DNA of 50,070 nt from an uncultured Christensenella sp. (GCA_910576655.1 CAJTJC010000010.1:25566-75635); one strand, 5' to 3'; positions 14,329 through 23,954 are shown, numbered from the stretch's first letter. Program-made: numbers and translations. Notes: generated by a model not told the origin, from the sequence alone.

Positions 14329-16686
14329 TTATTTAAGCGTAATAATAGTAACGCCCGTTTCGCCCTCGCCGTACTTGCCAAGCCTGTAGCTTTCCACGTT
14401 TCTGTTCTTTTTAAGGTGCTGCGAAATTGCGGCTTTTAACCTTCCCGTGCCCACGCCGTGAATAATTTTTATTTCACTCAGATTGTCCGTTACGGCTTTA
14501 TCGATAAAATTGTCGACCTCGTAAATCGCTTCTTCGACAGTCATACCCAATACGTTTATTTCAAGCAAGGGACGGCTTACGGGAATATTTCTTATTACTC
14601 TGACTTTTTCCTTATGCTCGGAAACCGAACCGATAATCATTAAATCGCTCAGTCGGCAGTGCAGCTTCATGCTTCCGCAAACCACCTCGGCTTCGCCCTT
14701 ATTCGGCGATACTGCGGTAATTTTGCCCTGCGTCTGCATCTTTTTCACGAAAACCGCCGTGCCTACCTTTACGTTGCTCTTGTCAGCGGGAACGAAGTCG
14801 TTGATTTTCGCTTCGTTTTTTTCCTCCTCGAAGGAAATGCCCTGTAATTTATTTTTGAGCGTTCTCGCTTTTATCAAATCGGACTGTGTGATTTCCTCCG
14901 CTTTGAATATTCCTTCAATCTCTTCGAGAATTTCGTCGGCGCGTTCACAGCGCTCGGAAACTATCCTGCGTGTTTCGCTGCGCGCCGCGCGGGATATTTT
15001 TTCCTTTTCGCGGTTAAGCTCGTCTATCTTTTCGTTAACGTCCTTAAGCTTTTGCTTCCACTCGCTTTCAAGCGACTGCGCAAAGCGAAGCTTTTCCTCG
15101 GCTTTAATCCTGCTTGCTTCCGCGCTTGCCAAAACGTTTTCAAAGCTGCGCGTCCCCTCGGACATATAATTCAGCGCGGCGTCTAAAATCTTTTCGTCCA
15201 GCCCCAAACGACGGGAAATAGCAAGCGCGTTGCTTGCGCCGGGCAAACCTATTTTTATACTGTAAAGCGGTTTAAGCGTGTCGGAGTCGAATTCCATACT
15301 CGCGTTTTCTATTCTTTTATTTTCGTAAGCAAATTCTTTAAGCGGCGTAAAGTGCGTCGTTATTATCCCCTTACATCCGCACCCCAACAGGTGCGCCACA
15401 ACCGCCTTGGCAAGCGCCTGTCCCTCGTCGGGATTCGTTCCCCCGCCAAGCTCGTCGATTAGTACCAGACTGTTTTCCGTAACCTCGTCGCAGATATTTT
15501 TGACGTTCAATATATGAGATGAAAAAGTAGATAAATTTTCTTCGATACTCTGACTGTCGCCGACGTCGCAGAACACGTTTTTGAAAACCGCCACGCTGCT
15601 TCCATCTTCTGCGGGAATAAACATTCCGCACGCCGCCATAAGCGGGAACAGACCGCACATTTTAAGAGTGACGGTCTTACCGCCAGTATTCGCTCCGCTT
15701 AAAAGTAAAAAGTCATATTCTCCGCCAAGCTCTACAGACACGGGAACGGTCTTGTCATTTTCAAGCAACGGATGCCGACCCTTGATTATATTGATATAGC
15801 CGTTGCCGTTCACCTTCGGCATACTGCATTTTTTTGAATAGCAGTACTCCGCCTTTGCGAAATCCGCATCCATTTCAGCAAGCACGTCTATATCCGCAAA
15901 CAGCCTTTCCTTCAAGTCGCCTATCCTTTTTGAAAGCGAACGAAGTATTGCCTCAACCTCCTCGCGCTCGTCTATCGTAAGTGATATAAGTTCGTTATTC
16001 AGCTCTAACACGTATTCCGGCTCGATAAAAAAAGTAGCGCCAGTCTGCGAACGGTCGTGAATAAATCCGCGGACCTGATTTTTATATTCCGCCTTTACAG
16101 GTATTACGTATCTGTCGTTTCTTATTGTGACTATACCGTCGCGCAAATATTTCGCGTCCTTCGACAGATAGTCCGCAAGCTTCGCGCGTATTTTCTCGTT
16201 CAGGCTGCGGATACGGCTTCTTATCGAATAAAGGCGGTCGCTGGCAAAATCGCTGACCTGTTCGCAGGAAATTATTTTTTCCGAAATATCGTCTTCGAGC
16301 GTTCTGTCAAAATACAGTCTGTCCGCTTTTTGACGCATAATTACTATTCCGTCGTCGTTAATCGCGCGTATACCGTCGTAAGCAAGCCGTGCAGAACGCA
16401 GCAGCGCAGCGGTGTCTAAAAGCTCTCCGCAAGACAGCGCCGAACCCTTCGCCGCGCGTTCTATATTGTCCGTAACGTCGCCGAACTGTTCAATTTTGCC
16501 CGCGCCGTGAGTATATAAAATTTTATCGCATTCGGCAGTACAGTCCAAAAGCCTGCGAACCTCGGCAATGTCAGTCGAAGGCGCGCAGCTTAAAACCTTT
16601 TTTCTGCCCTCTTCAAGGACGGCGTAACCGCTTGCCGAAAGAAGAATTTTATCAAGCTCTAATCTTTCCAAACTTTTAATATTCAT
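14329..16686 (-). CDS. mutS2: MutS2 DNA/ribosome-associated ATPase-endonuclease
   Basis: At 785 residues it has the MutS2 layout: core and clamp helices, an ABC ATPase with Walker A SGANTGGKT (about residues 331-339) and ENSLVLIDELGGGTNPDEG, a long coiled coil (about 505-600), a KOW-like segment and a C-terminal Smr nuclease domain. The Smr domain includes IHGVGTGRLKAAI. MutS2 suppresses recombination, and in Bacillus it also splits collided ribosomes. The mismatch-binding domain of MutS is absent, as expected. The start follows the U32 peptidase stop almost directly, with a weak ribosome binding site. Confidence 0.96.
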   Translation of the reverse strand: MNIKSLERLELDKILLSASGYAVLEEGRKKVLSCAPSTDIAEVRRLLDCTAECDKILYTHGAGKIEQFGDVTDNIERAAKGSALSCGELLDTAALLRSARLAYDGIRAINDDGIVIMRQKADRLYFDRTLEDDISEKIISCEQVSDFASDRLYSIRSRIRSLNEKIRAKLADYLSKDAKYLRDGIVTIRNDRYVIPVKAEYKNQVRGFIHDRSQTGATFFIEPEYVLELNNELISLTIDEREEVEAILRSLSKRIGDLKERLFADIDVLAEMDADFAKAEYCYSKKCSMPKVNGNGYINIIKGRHPLLENDKTVPVSVELGGEYDFLLLSGANTGGKTVTLKMCGLFPLMAACGMFIPAEDGSSVAVFKNVFCDVGDSQSIEENLSTFSSHILNVKNICDEVTENSLVLIDELGGGTNPDEGQALAKAVVAHLLGCGCKGIITTHFTPLKEFAYENKRIENASMEFDSDTLKPLYSIKIGLPGASNALAISRRLGLDEKILDAALNYMSEGTRSFENVLASAEASRIKAEEKLRFAQSLESEWKQKLKDVNEKIDELNREKEKISRAARSETRRIVSERCERADEILEEIEGIFKAEEITQSDLIKARTLKNKLQGISFEEEKNEAKINDFVPADKSNVKVGTAVFVKKMQTQGKITAVSPNKGEAEVVCGSMKLHCRLSDLMIIGSVSEHKEKVRVIRNIPVSRPLLEINVLGMTVEEAIYEVDNFIDKAVTDNLSEIKIIHGVGTGRLKAAISQHLKKNRNVESYRLGKYGEGETGVTIITLK

Positions 16687-16687
16687 T

Positions 16688-18796
16688 TTAATAAATTCCG
16701 TTAACGCTATGACCGCGCGTAAAATTCCCCGAAGCTACCGTCTCGTCGACAAGCTTCCCCGCCTTGCAGTTGCAATCGGTCAAATCCGCGCAGTTATACA
16801 GCTCGAATACGCAATCCGACATTTTATATCTGCGCAGAGGGAATTTTCTGCCGTTTTCGTCGGTCAATGTATAAAGTCCGCGCTTATCGCAAGAAGCGCA
16901 TTTTTTCTCGAACGGGCAATAGATTAAGTCCATAACCTTTATTCCGCCGCCCGAAAGATAAAAGACGTTCACACCCGACAGTGCATCCGCCTCGCGCAGC
17001 GTAAGCTCTTTTGACAGACAGATATTGTTCGCTTTGCAAAGCGACAGCGACAGTCGATTGGTTATATTAAATCCTGTACCCGCAAACAGCTTTTTATTCC
17101 ACTTATTTGCAAGTTCAAGTCCGTAATATCCGTCGCAGTAAATTCCGTCAAAGTCCCGCACTGTAACGCTCGCCTTTTCTATATCCGCACCGCTTAAAAA
17201 CGGCGGCAGGTATAGATATTTTTCGCCCGAAAAGTCACAAATTGAAATATCCGAATAATCGCTCGGCTTTAAAATACCGAGCTGAGCCTTGCTTGCTTTT
17301 AGGTCAGTTGCGATAACGGCTTCCATACCGTTTACGCGGGGCTGCATTTCTGGTATTGTAATATCCGAACTATACCGACGGTTGCGATTTTGCGTAACAG
17401 CTTCGTAATATCCCGAATAAGCCGCGCGCCTTAAAGAGTTAAGCTCGGAAAGCGGAATAAATACGCCGTCGGTTTCCGCGCATATTTCGGGTGCGAACGG
17501 CAAGCCGTCAACTTTTTTAAAGCAGCGCGTAATCTCGTCGACAGTAAGCGGTCTGTTGTTCGCCCGTTCGAGCGGTCGCTCACCCTTAAAAGTTATACCG
17601 TTGATTTCTACCACGGGAATATTCCCCGCAAAAAACTCAGCCTTAACATTGACCGGTATTAATCTATCTAAGGATAAAAGACGGCTCGTCAGCGCGTTAT
17701 CGGTGGTTATAAAAGCTTTGTCGCCGTTTTTTAAGCGAATTCTCGAATTTATAATATATCCGCCCTTGTACGCGTCGGCAAGAATCCCTCCACCGATTTC
17801 ACTGCCGCCGCGCAAAATTTTACAGCCGTCCCCCGCGGCAAAGCGCGCGTTCGTTTGTAAAATATATTTTGAGTTTTCAACCTTTATAATGCCTGCAAAC
17901 TCGCCTATGTGTCCCTGCACCGCGGAAGATATAAAGCTTTTATCCTGACCGAACGCAAGTCCCTTGGTATAGTTTCCGCGGTTATAAGTTCGCTTTAAAT
18001 CGCTAAGCAACCCCTCGTCCGCCCCGCTTTTTAAAACGGTTTTATAATATCTGACCGCCGCAGCTACGTATTCGGGACGGCGCATTCTCCCCTCGATTTT
18101 GAAAGAAGTAACGCCCGCCGCAATATAGTCCTCTATTTTCTCGCCGACGCAGAGGTCGGCAAGCGAAAGCCTGTACGCGCTGTCTTCGAAGCCCTTTCTG
18201 TCTATTGAGTATTTCTTTCTGCAAGGCTGCTTGCACCTGCCGCGGTTGCCGCTGTTACCGCCCGCAAAGGACGACAGATAACATTGCCCCGAAAAGCACG
18301 TACAAAGCGCGCCCTGAACAAACACTTCGGTTTCGATTATTTTAGATATTTCCGCAATATCGGCAAGGCGGGTTTCCCTTGCCAAAATTACGCGGTCGAA
18401 TCCGAATTTTTTAGCGACGGTGGCGCCGTACGCGTTGCACGTTCCCGCCTGCGTGGACAAATGCAGACGCATCTCGGGGCAGCGTTCCTTTAAAAATTTG
18501 CCGATAAAAATATCCTGAATAATAAGCGCGTTGACGCCCGTATTCCATGCTGAAATAGCAGCGTCGAAAAAATCGCTCAGCTCGCAATCCTTAACGACGG
18601 TATTCAGCGCAGCGTATACCTTTACACCAAAAACACGCGCGTATTTGCAAATACTTTCAAGCTTTGCCGTATCGAAATTGTCCGCAGAGCTTCGCGCCGA
18701 GAATTTATCCAATCCTAAATAAATCGCGTCGGCGCCCGCATTTATAGCTGCTTTTGCACTGCTTTCACCGCCCGCAGGGGCTAATATTTCAGACAT
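16688..18796 (-). CDS. U32-family peptidase / tRNA- or rRNA-hydroxylation-type protein
   Basis: The 702-residue protein starts MSEILAPAGGESSAKAAINAGADAIYLG, the U32 N-terminal barrel. It has the family block with CTCFSGQCYLSSFAGGNSGNRGRCKQPCR (residues about 168-196), whose cysteines are typical, and a long C-terminal extension ending in a cysteine-rich segment (YCPFEKKCASCDKRG). Some U32 proteins (RlhA, TrhP) take part in RNA hydroxylation, so the name peptidase may mislead. ATG 18796 with AGGT before it is preferred over the upstream TTG 18823, which lies inside the HAD gene. The HAD stop is five bases upstream. Confidence 0.9.
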   Translation of the reverse strand: MSEILAPAGGESSAKAAINAGADAIYLGLDKFSARSSADNFDTAKLESICKYARVFGVKVYAALNTVVKDCELSDFFDAAISAWNTGVNALIIQDIFIGKFLKERCPEMRLHLSTQAGTCNAYGATVAKKFGFDRVILARETRLADIAEISKIIETEVFVQGALCTCFSGQCYLSSFAGGNSGNRGRCKQPCRKKYSIDRKGFEDSAYRLSLADLCVGEKIEDYIAAGVTSFKIEGRMRRPEYVAAAVRYYKTVLKSGADEGLLSDLKRTYNRGNYTKGLAFGQDKSFISSAVQGHIGEFAGIIKVENSKYILQTNARFAAGDGCKILRGGSEIGGGILADAYKGGYIINSRIRLKNGDKAFITTDNALTSRLLSLDRLIPVNVKAEFFAGNIPVVEINGITFKGERPLERANNRPLTVDEITRCFKKVDGLPFAPEICAETDGVFIPLSELNSLRRAAYSGYYEAVTQNRNRRYSSDITIPEMQPRVNGMEAVIATDLKASKAQLGILKPSDYSDISICDFSGEKYLYLPPFLSGADIEKASVTVRDFDGIYCDGYYGLELANKWNKKLFAGTGFNITNRLSLSLCKANNICLSKELTLREADALSGVNVFYLSGGGIKVMDLIYCPFEKKCASCDKRGLYTLTDENGRKFPLRRYKMSDCVFELYNCADLTDCNCKAGKLVDETVASGNFTRGHSVNGIY

Positions 18797-18800
18797 AGTA

Positions 18801-19625
18801 CTACCTGAACCCGAATTTTTCAATAATTTCAGCGACTCCGTCGCAGTCGTTAGACGCCGAAACGTAGCCGGCTGCAGCTTTCAGCTCGTCAACTGCGTTT
18901 CCTACGGCGACACCTATCGAAGCCGCTTCAATCATAGATAAATCGTTGAGATTGTCGCCGACAGCCACGGTAGACGAAATATTGATTCCGAACCTTTCCG
19001 CTATGTACTTTAAAGCCACTCCCTTGTTGTCCCCATTCGGCGAAACTTCGACGAGGTGAGACGAGCTGCACGTCACGTCGAACCTGCCCGAAAAATGAGT
19101 ACGCAACAGCGTATACAGCCGCTGCCTTTCGTCTGGGTAGACGAGAAACGTTATTTTATTGCAGGCAAGATTATTCGCAGTCACAAACTCAGACATTGCG
19201 CCGCTTACGTTGATTGCCTTTACCCCCGTAACCGATTCGTAGACGGTAAGTATTTTATCATCTGCGGGCACGCTTGTATACAGCAGCTCGCCGCAATAGG
19301 TATTGCTTGCAAACCCGTGTTTTTCGGCAAAAGCGCAAATTTCGGTGCTGTCGCCGCAGCTGAGGCTGTTTTGCCTTAAAATAGCTCCGCTTTCCACGTC
19401 TGCGATAACTGAGCCCTGACACGCGGCAACAATTCCTTTCAGACCCAGCTCGCGCACGCACGGCAAAATCGAGCAGAGCATTCTGCCCGTACATACGGCA
19501 AATATACCGCCGCACGAAACGTATTCGTCGATAGCTCTCCGCACGCGTTCGGAAACGGTATGTTTACTGTTTAAAAGCGTTCCGTCAAAATCGGAAACGA
19601 TAAGTCGTTTGTTTATCTTTCTCAT
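18801..19625 (-). CDS. Cof-type HAD-superfamily phosphatase
   Basis: The 274-residue protein has HAD motif I SDFDGTLLNS at residues 12-21, a type IIB cap, and motif IV VAVGDNLNDLSMIEAA near residue 218. Length and layout fit Cof/YidA-type sugar or nucleotide phosphatases with broad specificity. The start ATG overlaps the uvrC stop (ATGA), so translation is coupled. The substrate cannot be read from sequence. Confidence 0.93.
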   Translation of the reverse strand: MRKINKRLIVSDFDGTLLNSKHTVSERVRRAIDEYVSCGGIFAVCTGRMLCSILPCVRELGLKGIVAACQGSVIADVESGAILRQNSLSCGDSTEICAFAEKHGFASNTYCGELLYTSVPADDKILTVYESVTGVKAINVSGAMSEFVTANNLACNKITFLVYPDERQRLYTLLRTHFSGRFDVTCSSSHLVEVSPNGDNKGVALKYIAERFGINISSTVAVGDNLNDLSMIEAASIGVAVGNAVDELKAAAGYVSASNDCDGVAEIIEKFGFR

Positions 19626-21433
19626 AAGTTCTCGTCAAAATATTTTTTAATGTTTTCGGCAATTCTCCGGCTTATACCGTTGACCTCGGCAAGCTCTTCT
19701 ACGCTCGCGCTCAAAATTTTATCGAGAGTGGAAAACCTTTCCATAAGCGCAATTCGCTTTGCTTTGCCCACGCCGTCGATTTCCGACAGCACGCTTGACA
19801 GGCTGTTTTTAGAATGAAGGTTGCGGAAATAGGTTATAGCAAATCTATGCGCCTCGTCCCTTATTCGTTGCAGCATTTTCAACGCGTAATCGCGATGGGA
19901 TATTTTAATGCTTTCGTCGGAGTAAAGGGTGAACACCTCTTCCTCGCGCTTGGCAAGCGAAACAAGCTCGATACCCTCTATATTCATACTACGGAATATT
20001 TCACTCACCGCGGAAAGCTGCCCCTTGCCGCCGTCTATTATTATCAGGCCGGGCTTTTCAAACTTCTCTTCCTCTTCGGTTCCCAGCTTTTGCAGACGGC
20101 GCGTCAGCACCTCCTGTAACGAAGCAAAATCGTTCGCGCCCTCCACGGTCTTGATTTTAAACCGCCTGTAACTGCTTCTGTCCGCCTCTCCGTCGATAAA
20201 CACGACCATAGACCCGACCTTATCAACGCCGCTCACGTTGGAAATATCGTAACATTCCATACGGCGCGGATACTTTTCAAGCCGCAAAAGCTGCTGCAAG
20301 CGCATACAGGCGTTTACTGTCATATCGTCGCGGTGCTTGATTTTATCGATAGACTTTTCAAGATATTCCTGCGCGTTTTTACGCGCCATTTTGAGAAGCT
20401 GCGCTTTGACACCCTGCTTGACCAAAGAAATCTCGACCGACCTGTTGAACTTTTCTTTGAAGTAGCTTTCGAGAAGCTCTTTTTCGCAGAAGTCCTCTAC
20501 TATTATTTCGGAAGGCACCTCGTGGTTGGAATAATACTGCACGATAAAAGCGGTCAAAGCCTCGCCGTCGGAAATGTGCGCTTCGTCAAGCGCGAAGCTG
20601 TTTCCGCCCTGCATTATGCCCTTGCGCGTGACGAGAATATTTACAGCCGAATACAAGCCGTTGGAGGCGTAGGCTATTACGTCCGCGTCGATAAAATTAG
20701 AAAGCGCGGTTATTCGCTTTGCCTCTAATTTAGTCAGCATTGCAAGCTTGTTTTTGTATTCGAGAGCAAGCTCGAAATTTTCGTTATCGGAAGCCGAAAA
20801 CATTTTGCTTTTTAAAAGCGCTTCCGCCTCTTTGTAATTTCCGTCTAAAAAGGCAATCGCTTTTTTAACCTGCTTCGAGTATTCCTCTTTATCTACGCGG
20901 TGCGCGCACGGCGCGGTACAGCGTTTTATGTGATAGTTAAGACATTCGCGCTTAGGCTTTGAATTTATCTGCGTATGGCACAATCTTATACTGAACGAAA
21001 GCTGCATAATATCCAGAATATCTCGACAATTAATACCGCCCATATACGGGCCGAAATATTTGCAGCCGTCCTTTTTCAGCTTACGCGTTACGCTGAAATT
21101 GGGAAAATCTTCTTTTACGTTTACCTTAATATACGGATAGGTCTTATCGTCCTTTAAAAGTATGTTGTACTTAGGCTTATATTTTTTTATCAGGTTGTTT
21201 TCAAGCGCAAGCGCGTCTATTTCGGAATTGGTTATTATATAGTTGAAATTAGCTATATTTTCAACCATTTTCATAACCTTTTCGGGCTTAGGCGAATTGT
21301 GAAAATACTGGCGTACTCTGTTTTTGAGTACGCGCGCCTTGCCCACGTAAATTACGTTCTGATATTTGTCCAGCATTATATATACGCCGGGGTTTTCAGG
21401 CAAAAGCTTAAGTTTTTCCTTAATTACGTCCAT
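19622..21433 (-). CDS. uvrC: Excinuclease ABC subunit C, predicted leaderless transcript
   Basis: UvrC makes both incisions in nucleotide excision repair. The 603-residue protein has the GIY-YIG nuclease (GVYIMLDKYQNVIYVGKARVL, residues 16-36 region), a cysteine cluster (CPAC-like CTAPCAHRV), the UvrB-binding UVR motif near residue 210, the RNase H-like nuclease (ECYDISNVSG, IIDGGKGQL) and C-terminal HhH repeats (SEIDGVGKAKRIALM). Length is normal. There is no ribosome binding site before ATG 21433. Instead a TAAAAT -10 box ends exactly six bases upstream, so the mRNA should begin at or next to the ATG. uvrA and uvrB are not in the window. Confidence 0.96.
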   Translation of the reverse strand: MDVIKEKLKLLPENPGVYIMLDKYQNVIYVGKARVLKNRVRQYFHNSPKPEKVMKMVENIANFNYIITNSEIDALALENNLIKKYKPKYNILLKDDKTYPYIKVNVKEDFPNFSVTRKLKKDGCKYFGPYMGGINCRDILDIMQLSFSIRLCHTQINSKPKRECLNYHIKRCTAPCAHRVDKEEYSKQVKKAIAFLDGNYKEAEALLKSKMFSASDNENFELALEYKNKLAMLTKLEAKRITALSNFIDADVIAYASNGLYSAVNILVTRKGIMQGGNSFALDEAHISDGEALTAFIVQYYSNHEVPSEIIVEDFCEKELLESYFKEKFNRSVEISLVKQGVKAQLLKMARKNAQEYLEKSIDKIKHRDDMTVNACMRLQQLLRLEKYPRRMECYDISNVSGVDKVGSMVVFIDGEADRSSYRRFKIKTVEGANDFASLQEVLTRRLQKLGTEEEEKFEKPGLIIIDGGKGQLSAVSEIFRSMNIEGIELVSLAKREEEVFTLYSDESIKISHRDYALKMLQRIRDEAHRFAITYFRNLHSKNSLSSVLSEIDGVGKAKRIALMERFSTLDKILSASVEELAEVNGISRRIAENIKKYFDENL

Positions 21434-21439
21434 ACTGAT

Positions 21440-21468
21440 ATTTTAACACGTTTACTGATTTTTTGCAA
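21440..21468 (-). promoter_or_regulatory. Promoter of the uvrC-to-tex run
   Basis: TTGCAA (21468-21463), a 17-base spacer and TAAAAT (21445-21440) are followed by six bases and the uvrC ATG. The predicted start point is therefore the ATG itself. Confidence 0.75.
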
Positions 21469-21474
21469 TAAAAT

Positions 21475-21495
21475 GAGGGCGGATATACCGCCCTC
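21475..21495 (-). terminator. Terminator of the serpin gene
   Basis: The stem GAGGGCGG/CCGCCCTC with a five-base loop is followed on the minus strand by ATTTTATTG. It lies 22 bases past the serpin stop and just before the uvrC promoter. Confidence 0.8.
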
Positions 21496-21516
21496 TGCCC
21501 ATACAAAATTTTTTCG

Positions 21517-22821
21517 TTATCCCGCACGGTTGACCACTCCCGAAAAAAGAGTATTGTCGTAACAGTCGGTTAAAATAAAACCGAACGACCTGTCAATCAC
21601 GAAATCGAGATAAACATCATCGAAATTCGGCTGAGCTGTTCCGTCCACATCAACCACCGTAACCGCTGCGCCTTCCACACCGGTTTTATCAACTTTAAGC
21701 TTGGTTACGTGTTTTACAGCCTCGCAATAAACGTCGTCGGAGGTAAGCGAAGTAAAATCGCACCGTTTGCCGAACAAATCGCGTATCCCCATTTCTTTAA
21801 GATGCTCTTTTACGTCCGCATCGTAAGAGGCTGAAAATTCGGGGAACAGACAGCGCGTGGAATATCTGATTTTATTGACGCCGTCAATCGCGTTAAAATC
21901 GGTAACGGAGTTTACTTCGGAAATGCTTTCTTCGGTAAAAACGTCTTTGACGGAATATCCGTCATTTGGAAGTATAAACTTTATTTTATTTCCGTTTTTC
22001 GTAGCCGTAAAAAACGTCTTATAATTTACTCCCTCATATACTCTGCCCGCATTGTAATATCCTTGCAAAAGCTTGATATCGGTTGCGGTTGAATCGCCGT
22101 TTTCAAAGCTGTACGAGCAGTCCGTAAACGGCAAATCGTCGCCGTAGCGATTCCATATATCCTTTAAATAGAGTGTGTTTATAAGCGCAAATTCAGTCAG
22201 TTTGCCCAGACGGAAATCTTTATCGATAAGTCCCTTCGTCTTATCTTTTACAAATTTTCTGACAGCGGCGTTTGCGGCGGCATTATCGTTTACAAAATCC
22301 GTTTTATACGAATGACAGAAGAATTTATCCGCAAGCGTACCGATACAGTCGTCGTTGACGGAAGCGTGCTTGTCAATCCAAATCGAGTTACTGAAAGAAA
22401 TTAAGCCCTCCGTTTTTCCACTGCTGTTAAATTCGGCGAACAGCGAGCGATAGTAATCCGAAAATCCGTCGGCAAGCTGACTGTAACTGACGTCCAACGC
22501 CGACAGAATTTCTGCGCGCGTATCGCCGTAAGCGCACTGCGCGGCAAGTGAAAGCGCCATATATACCGAAACCGGCGCAACGGCAAAATTATCGTCTTTA
22601 TCGTAATCTTGATACGCAAGCGAAGCAAATTCGGCTGCAAACGCCTCTGCACTGCGTGACAGAGCTTTTACCGTTTGCGAATTTCTTTGCGAATATTCCA
22701 GCGAAGTAGCTTCCTTCGGCGATGCCAAAAGGTCCGCTCGGCCGGCGCCGCAAGCCGATGCACCGAATACGCACACGGCTGCGCACGACGCAACGAGTAA
22801 GCTTTTAAAAACTTTTTTCAT
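21517..22821 (-). CDS. Serpin-family protease inhibitor, predicted lipoprotein
   Basis: The 434-residue protein starts with a lipoprotein signal (MKKVFKSLLVASCAAVCVFG, then ASAC as lipobox), so it should sit on the outer face of the membrane. The serpin core is clear: YMALSLAAQCAYGDTRAEIL near the N-terminus, ALINTLYLKDIWNRYG, and the C-terminal DFVIDRSFGFILTD plus LFSGVVN. The hinge of the reactive loop reads KTGVEGAAVTVV, with small residues as in inhibitory serpins. The loop is in the VDVDGTAQPN area; the P1 residue cannot be fixed by eye. AAAGGGGGAACTGCT precedes the ATG. Targets could be host or self proteases. Confidence 0.93.
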   Translation of the reverse strand: MKKVFKSLLVASCAAVCVFGASACGAGRADLLASPKEATSLEYSQRNSQTVKALSRSAEAFAAEFASLAYQDYDKDDNFAVAPVSVYMALSLAAQCAYGDTRAEILSALDVSYSQLADGFSDYYRSLFAEFNSSGKTEGLISFSNSIWIDKHASVNDDCIGTLADKFFCHSYKTDFVNDNAAANAAVRKFVKDKTKGLIDKDFRLGKLTEFALINTLYLKDIWNRYGDDLPFTDCSYSFENGDSTATDIKLLQGYYNAGRVYEGVNYKTFFTATKNGNKIKFILPNDGYSVKDVFTEESISEVNSVTDFNAIDGVNKIRYSTRCLFPEFSASYDADVKEHLKEMGIRDLFGKRCDFTSLTSDDVYCEAVKHVTKLKVDKTGVEGAAVTVVDVDGTAQPNFDDVYLDFVIDRSFGFILTDCYDNTLFSGVVNRAG

Positions 22822-22930
22822 AGCAGTTCCCCCTTTCTGCCTATCCTATATACACATTGGTTTTAAACTTAACCGTAACCTTGCCGACCGAATACTCGTC
22901 GGAGCTCCACCTACAGACTGCAGGTGCGTT

Positions 22931-23947
22931 TTAATCGTTATTTTCCGTACTTTTGTCGATATACTTATCGAGCAATGACATACCTATTTTTTTACCCAGC
23001 CCCATTATACGGGATTTTACCGTCTGCGGCTGCTTTTCTTCCTCTTCGATACTGCCCTCCAAATTCAAGTCCCTGCAAGGGTCGAAGGTAACGTAGCCGC
23101 ACTCCGCCGCATACGCGAAAACGGTTTTCAAAATACCTTCTACGAGCTGCTTGTCCTCCTCCGCGGCAGCGTCGACTACGCCGAGAAGCTGCACGGGCTT
23201 AATAGCCGTAATATACTTACCGCCTATTTCTGGAATTATAAAGGTATCCAGACAGACGCCTATCGAATCGTAATACTTTTTCGAAACGCGCTTTACGGAC
23301 AGCTTATCGCTGCCTGAGGTCAGGGTCTGCTCGTACCATTCCAACGCAACGGTTGCAAAACGGTATTTTACCTTTACGGGCGAAAGCAGCCAACGCGCAA
23401 GCTTTCCGAGCCCGCCGAAAAACAGCGGCAGCACCTGTACTATAAGACAGACTATCGAAAAGATAATAAGCAGTATATCAAACGCAACGTACTTCGCCGC
23501 ATACTGCTCTCCGCCCATAACGAACACCAGCGCCGCAATGGTTATTGCTATCGACGCAATACGCACCGCAAGACGGAAGTATGACATCATACGCTTGAAG
23601 CGTTTGATGTTTTTAGCCTTGGCTTTTATGCTGCACATCGTCAGAATAAACATGGTTATAAACAGAACCGCGTAAACTCCGAGCAGACAGTACATAACGA
23701 TATCCTCGGTCAGGCTCAGCTTACCGAGCAGCCCCGTACCGAGAATATACGCCACGTATACGAGCGTAAAAACAAGACTCAAAGACATCGTTAAAAGATT
23801 TAACCTGCGCGAAATAACGGCTCGGTTGTTGTAAATATTCTTTATTGCGCTGCGGATATCGTAAACGTCCTTTGCAAGCGTAAAGGTTTCTTCGGCGTTA
23901 ATCTTATGCCTGATATTTACTTTTTCTTCGTTCTTCTCTTCTTCCAT
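22931..23947 (-). CDS. Four-helix membrane protein of unknown function
   Basis: I do not recognise this 338-residue protein. The N-terminal 45 residues are charged and cytoplasmic-like. Four hydrophobic segments follow at about residues 48-70, 82-105, 125-147 and 152-180. A soluble C-terminal half follows (KVKYRFATVALEWYEQTLTSGSDKLSVKRVSKKYYDSIG), ending in an acidic and then basic tail. It is seven bases downstream of the ABC-F gene and probably co-transcribed. The start at 23947 has no nearby strong ribosome binding site; a GGAG 15-20 bases upstream lies inside the ABC-F end. Two small hairpins (22873-22925 region) follow the stop. Confidence 0.7.
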   Translation of the reverse strand: MEEEKNEEKVNIRHKINAEETFTLAKDVYDIRSAIKNIYNNRAVISRRLNLLTMSLSLVFTLVYVAYILGTGLLGKLSLTEDIVMYCLLGVYAVLFITMFILTMCSIKAKAKNIKRFKRMMSYFRLAVRIASIAITIAALVFVMGGEQYAAKYVAFDILLIIFSIVCLIVQVLPLFFGGLGKLARWLLSPVKVKYRFATVALEWYEQTLTSGSDKLSVKRVSKKYYDSIGVCLDTFIIPEIGGKYITAIKPVQLLGVVDAAAEEDKQLVEGILKTVFAYAAECGYVTFDPCRDLNLEGSIEEEEKQPQTVKSRIMGLGKKIGMSLLDKYIDKSTENND

Positions 23948-23954
23948 ATTACGA

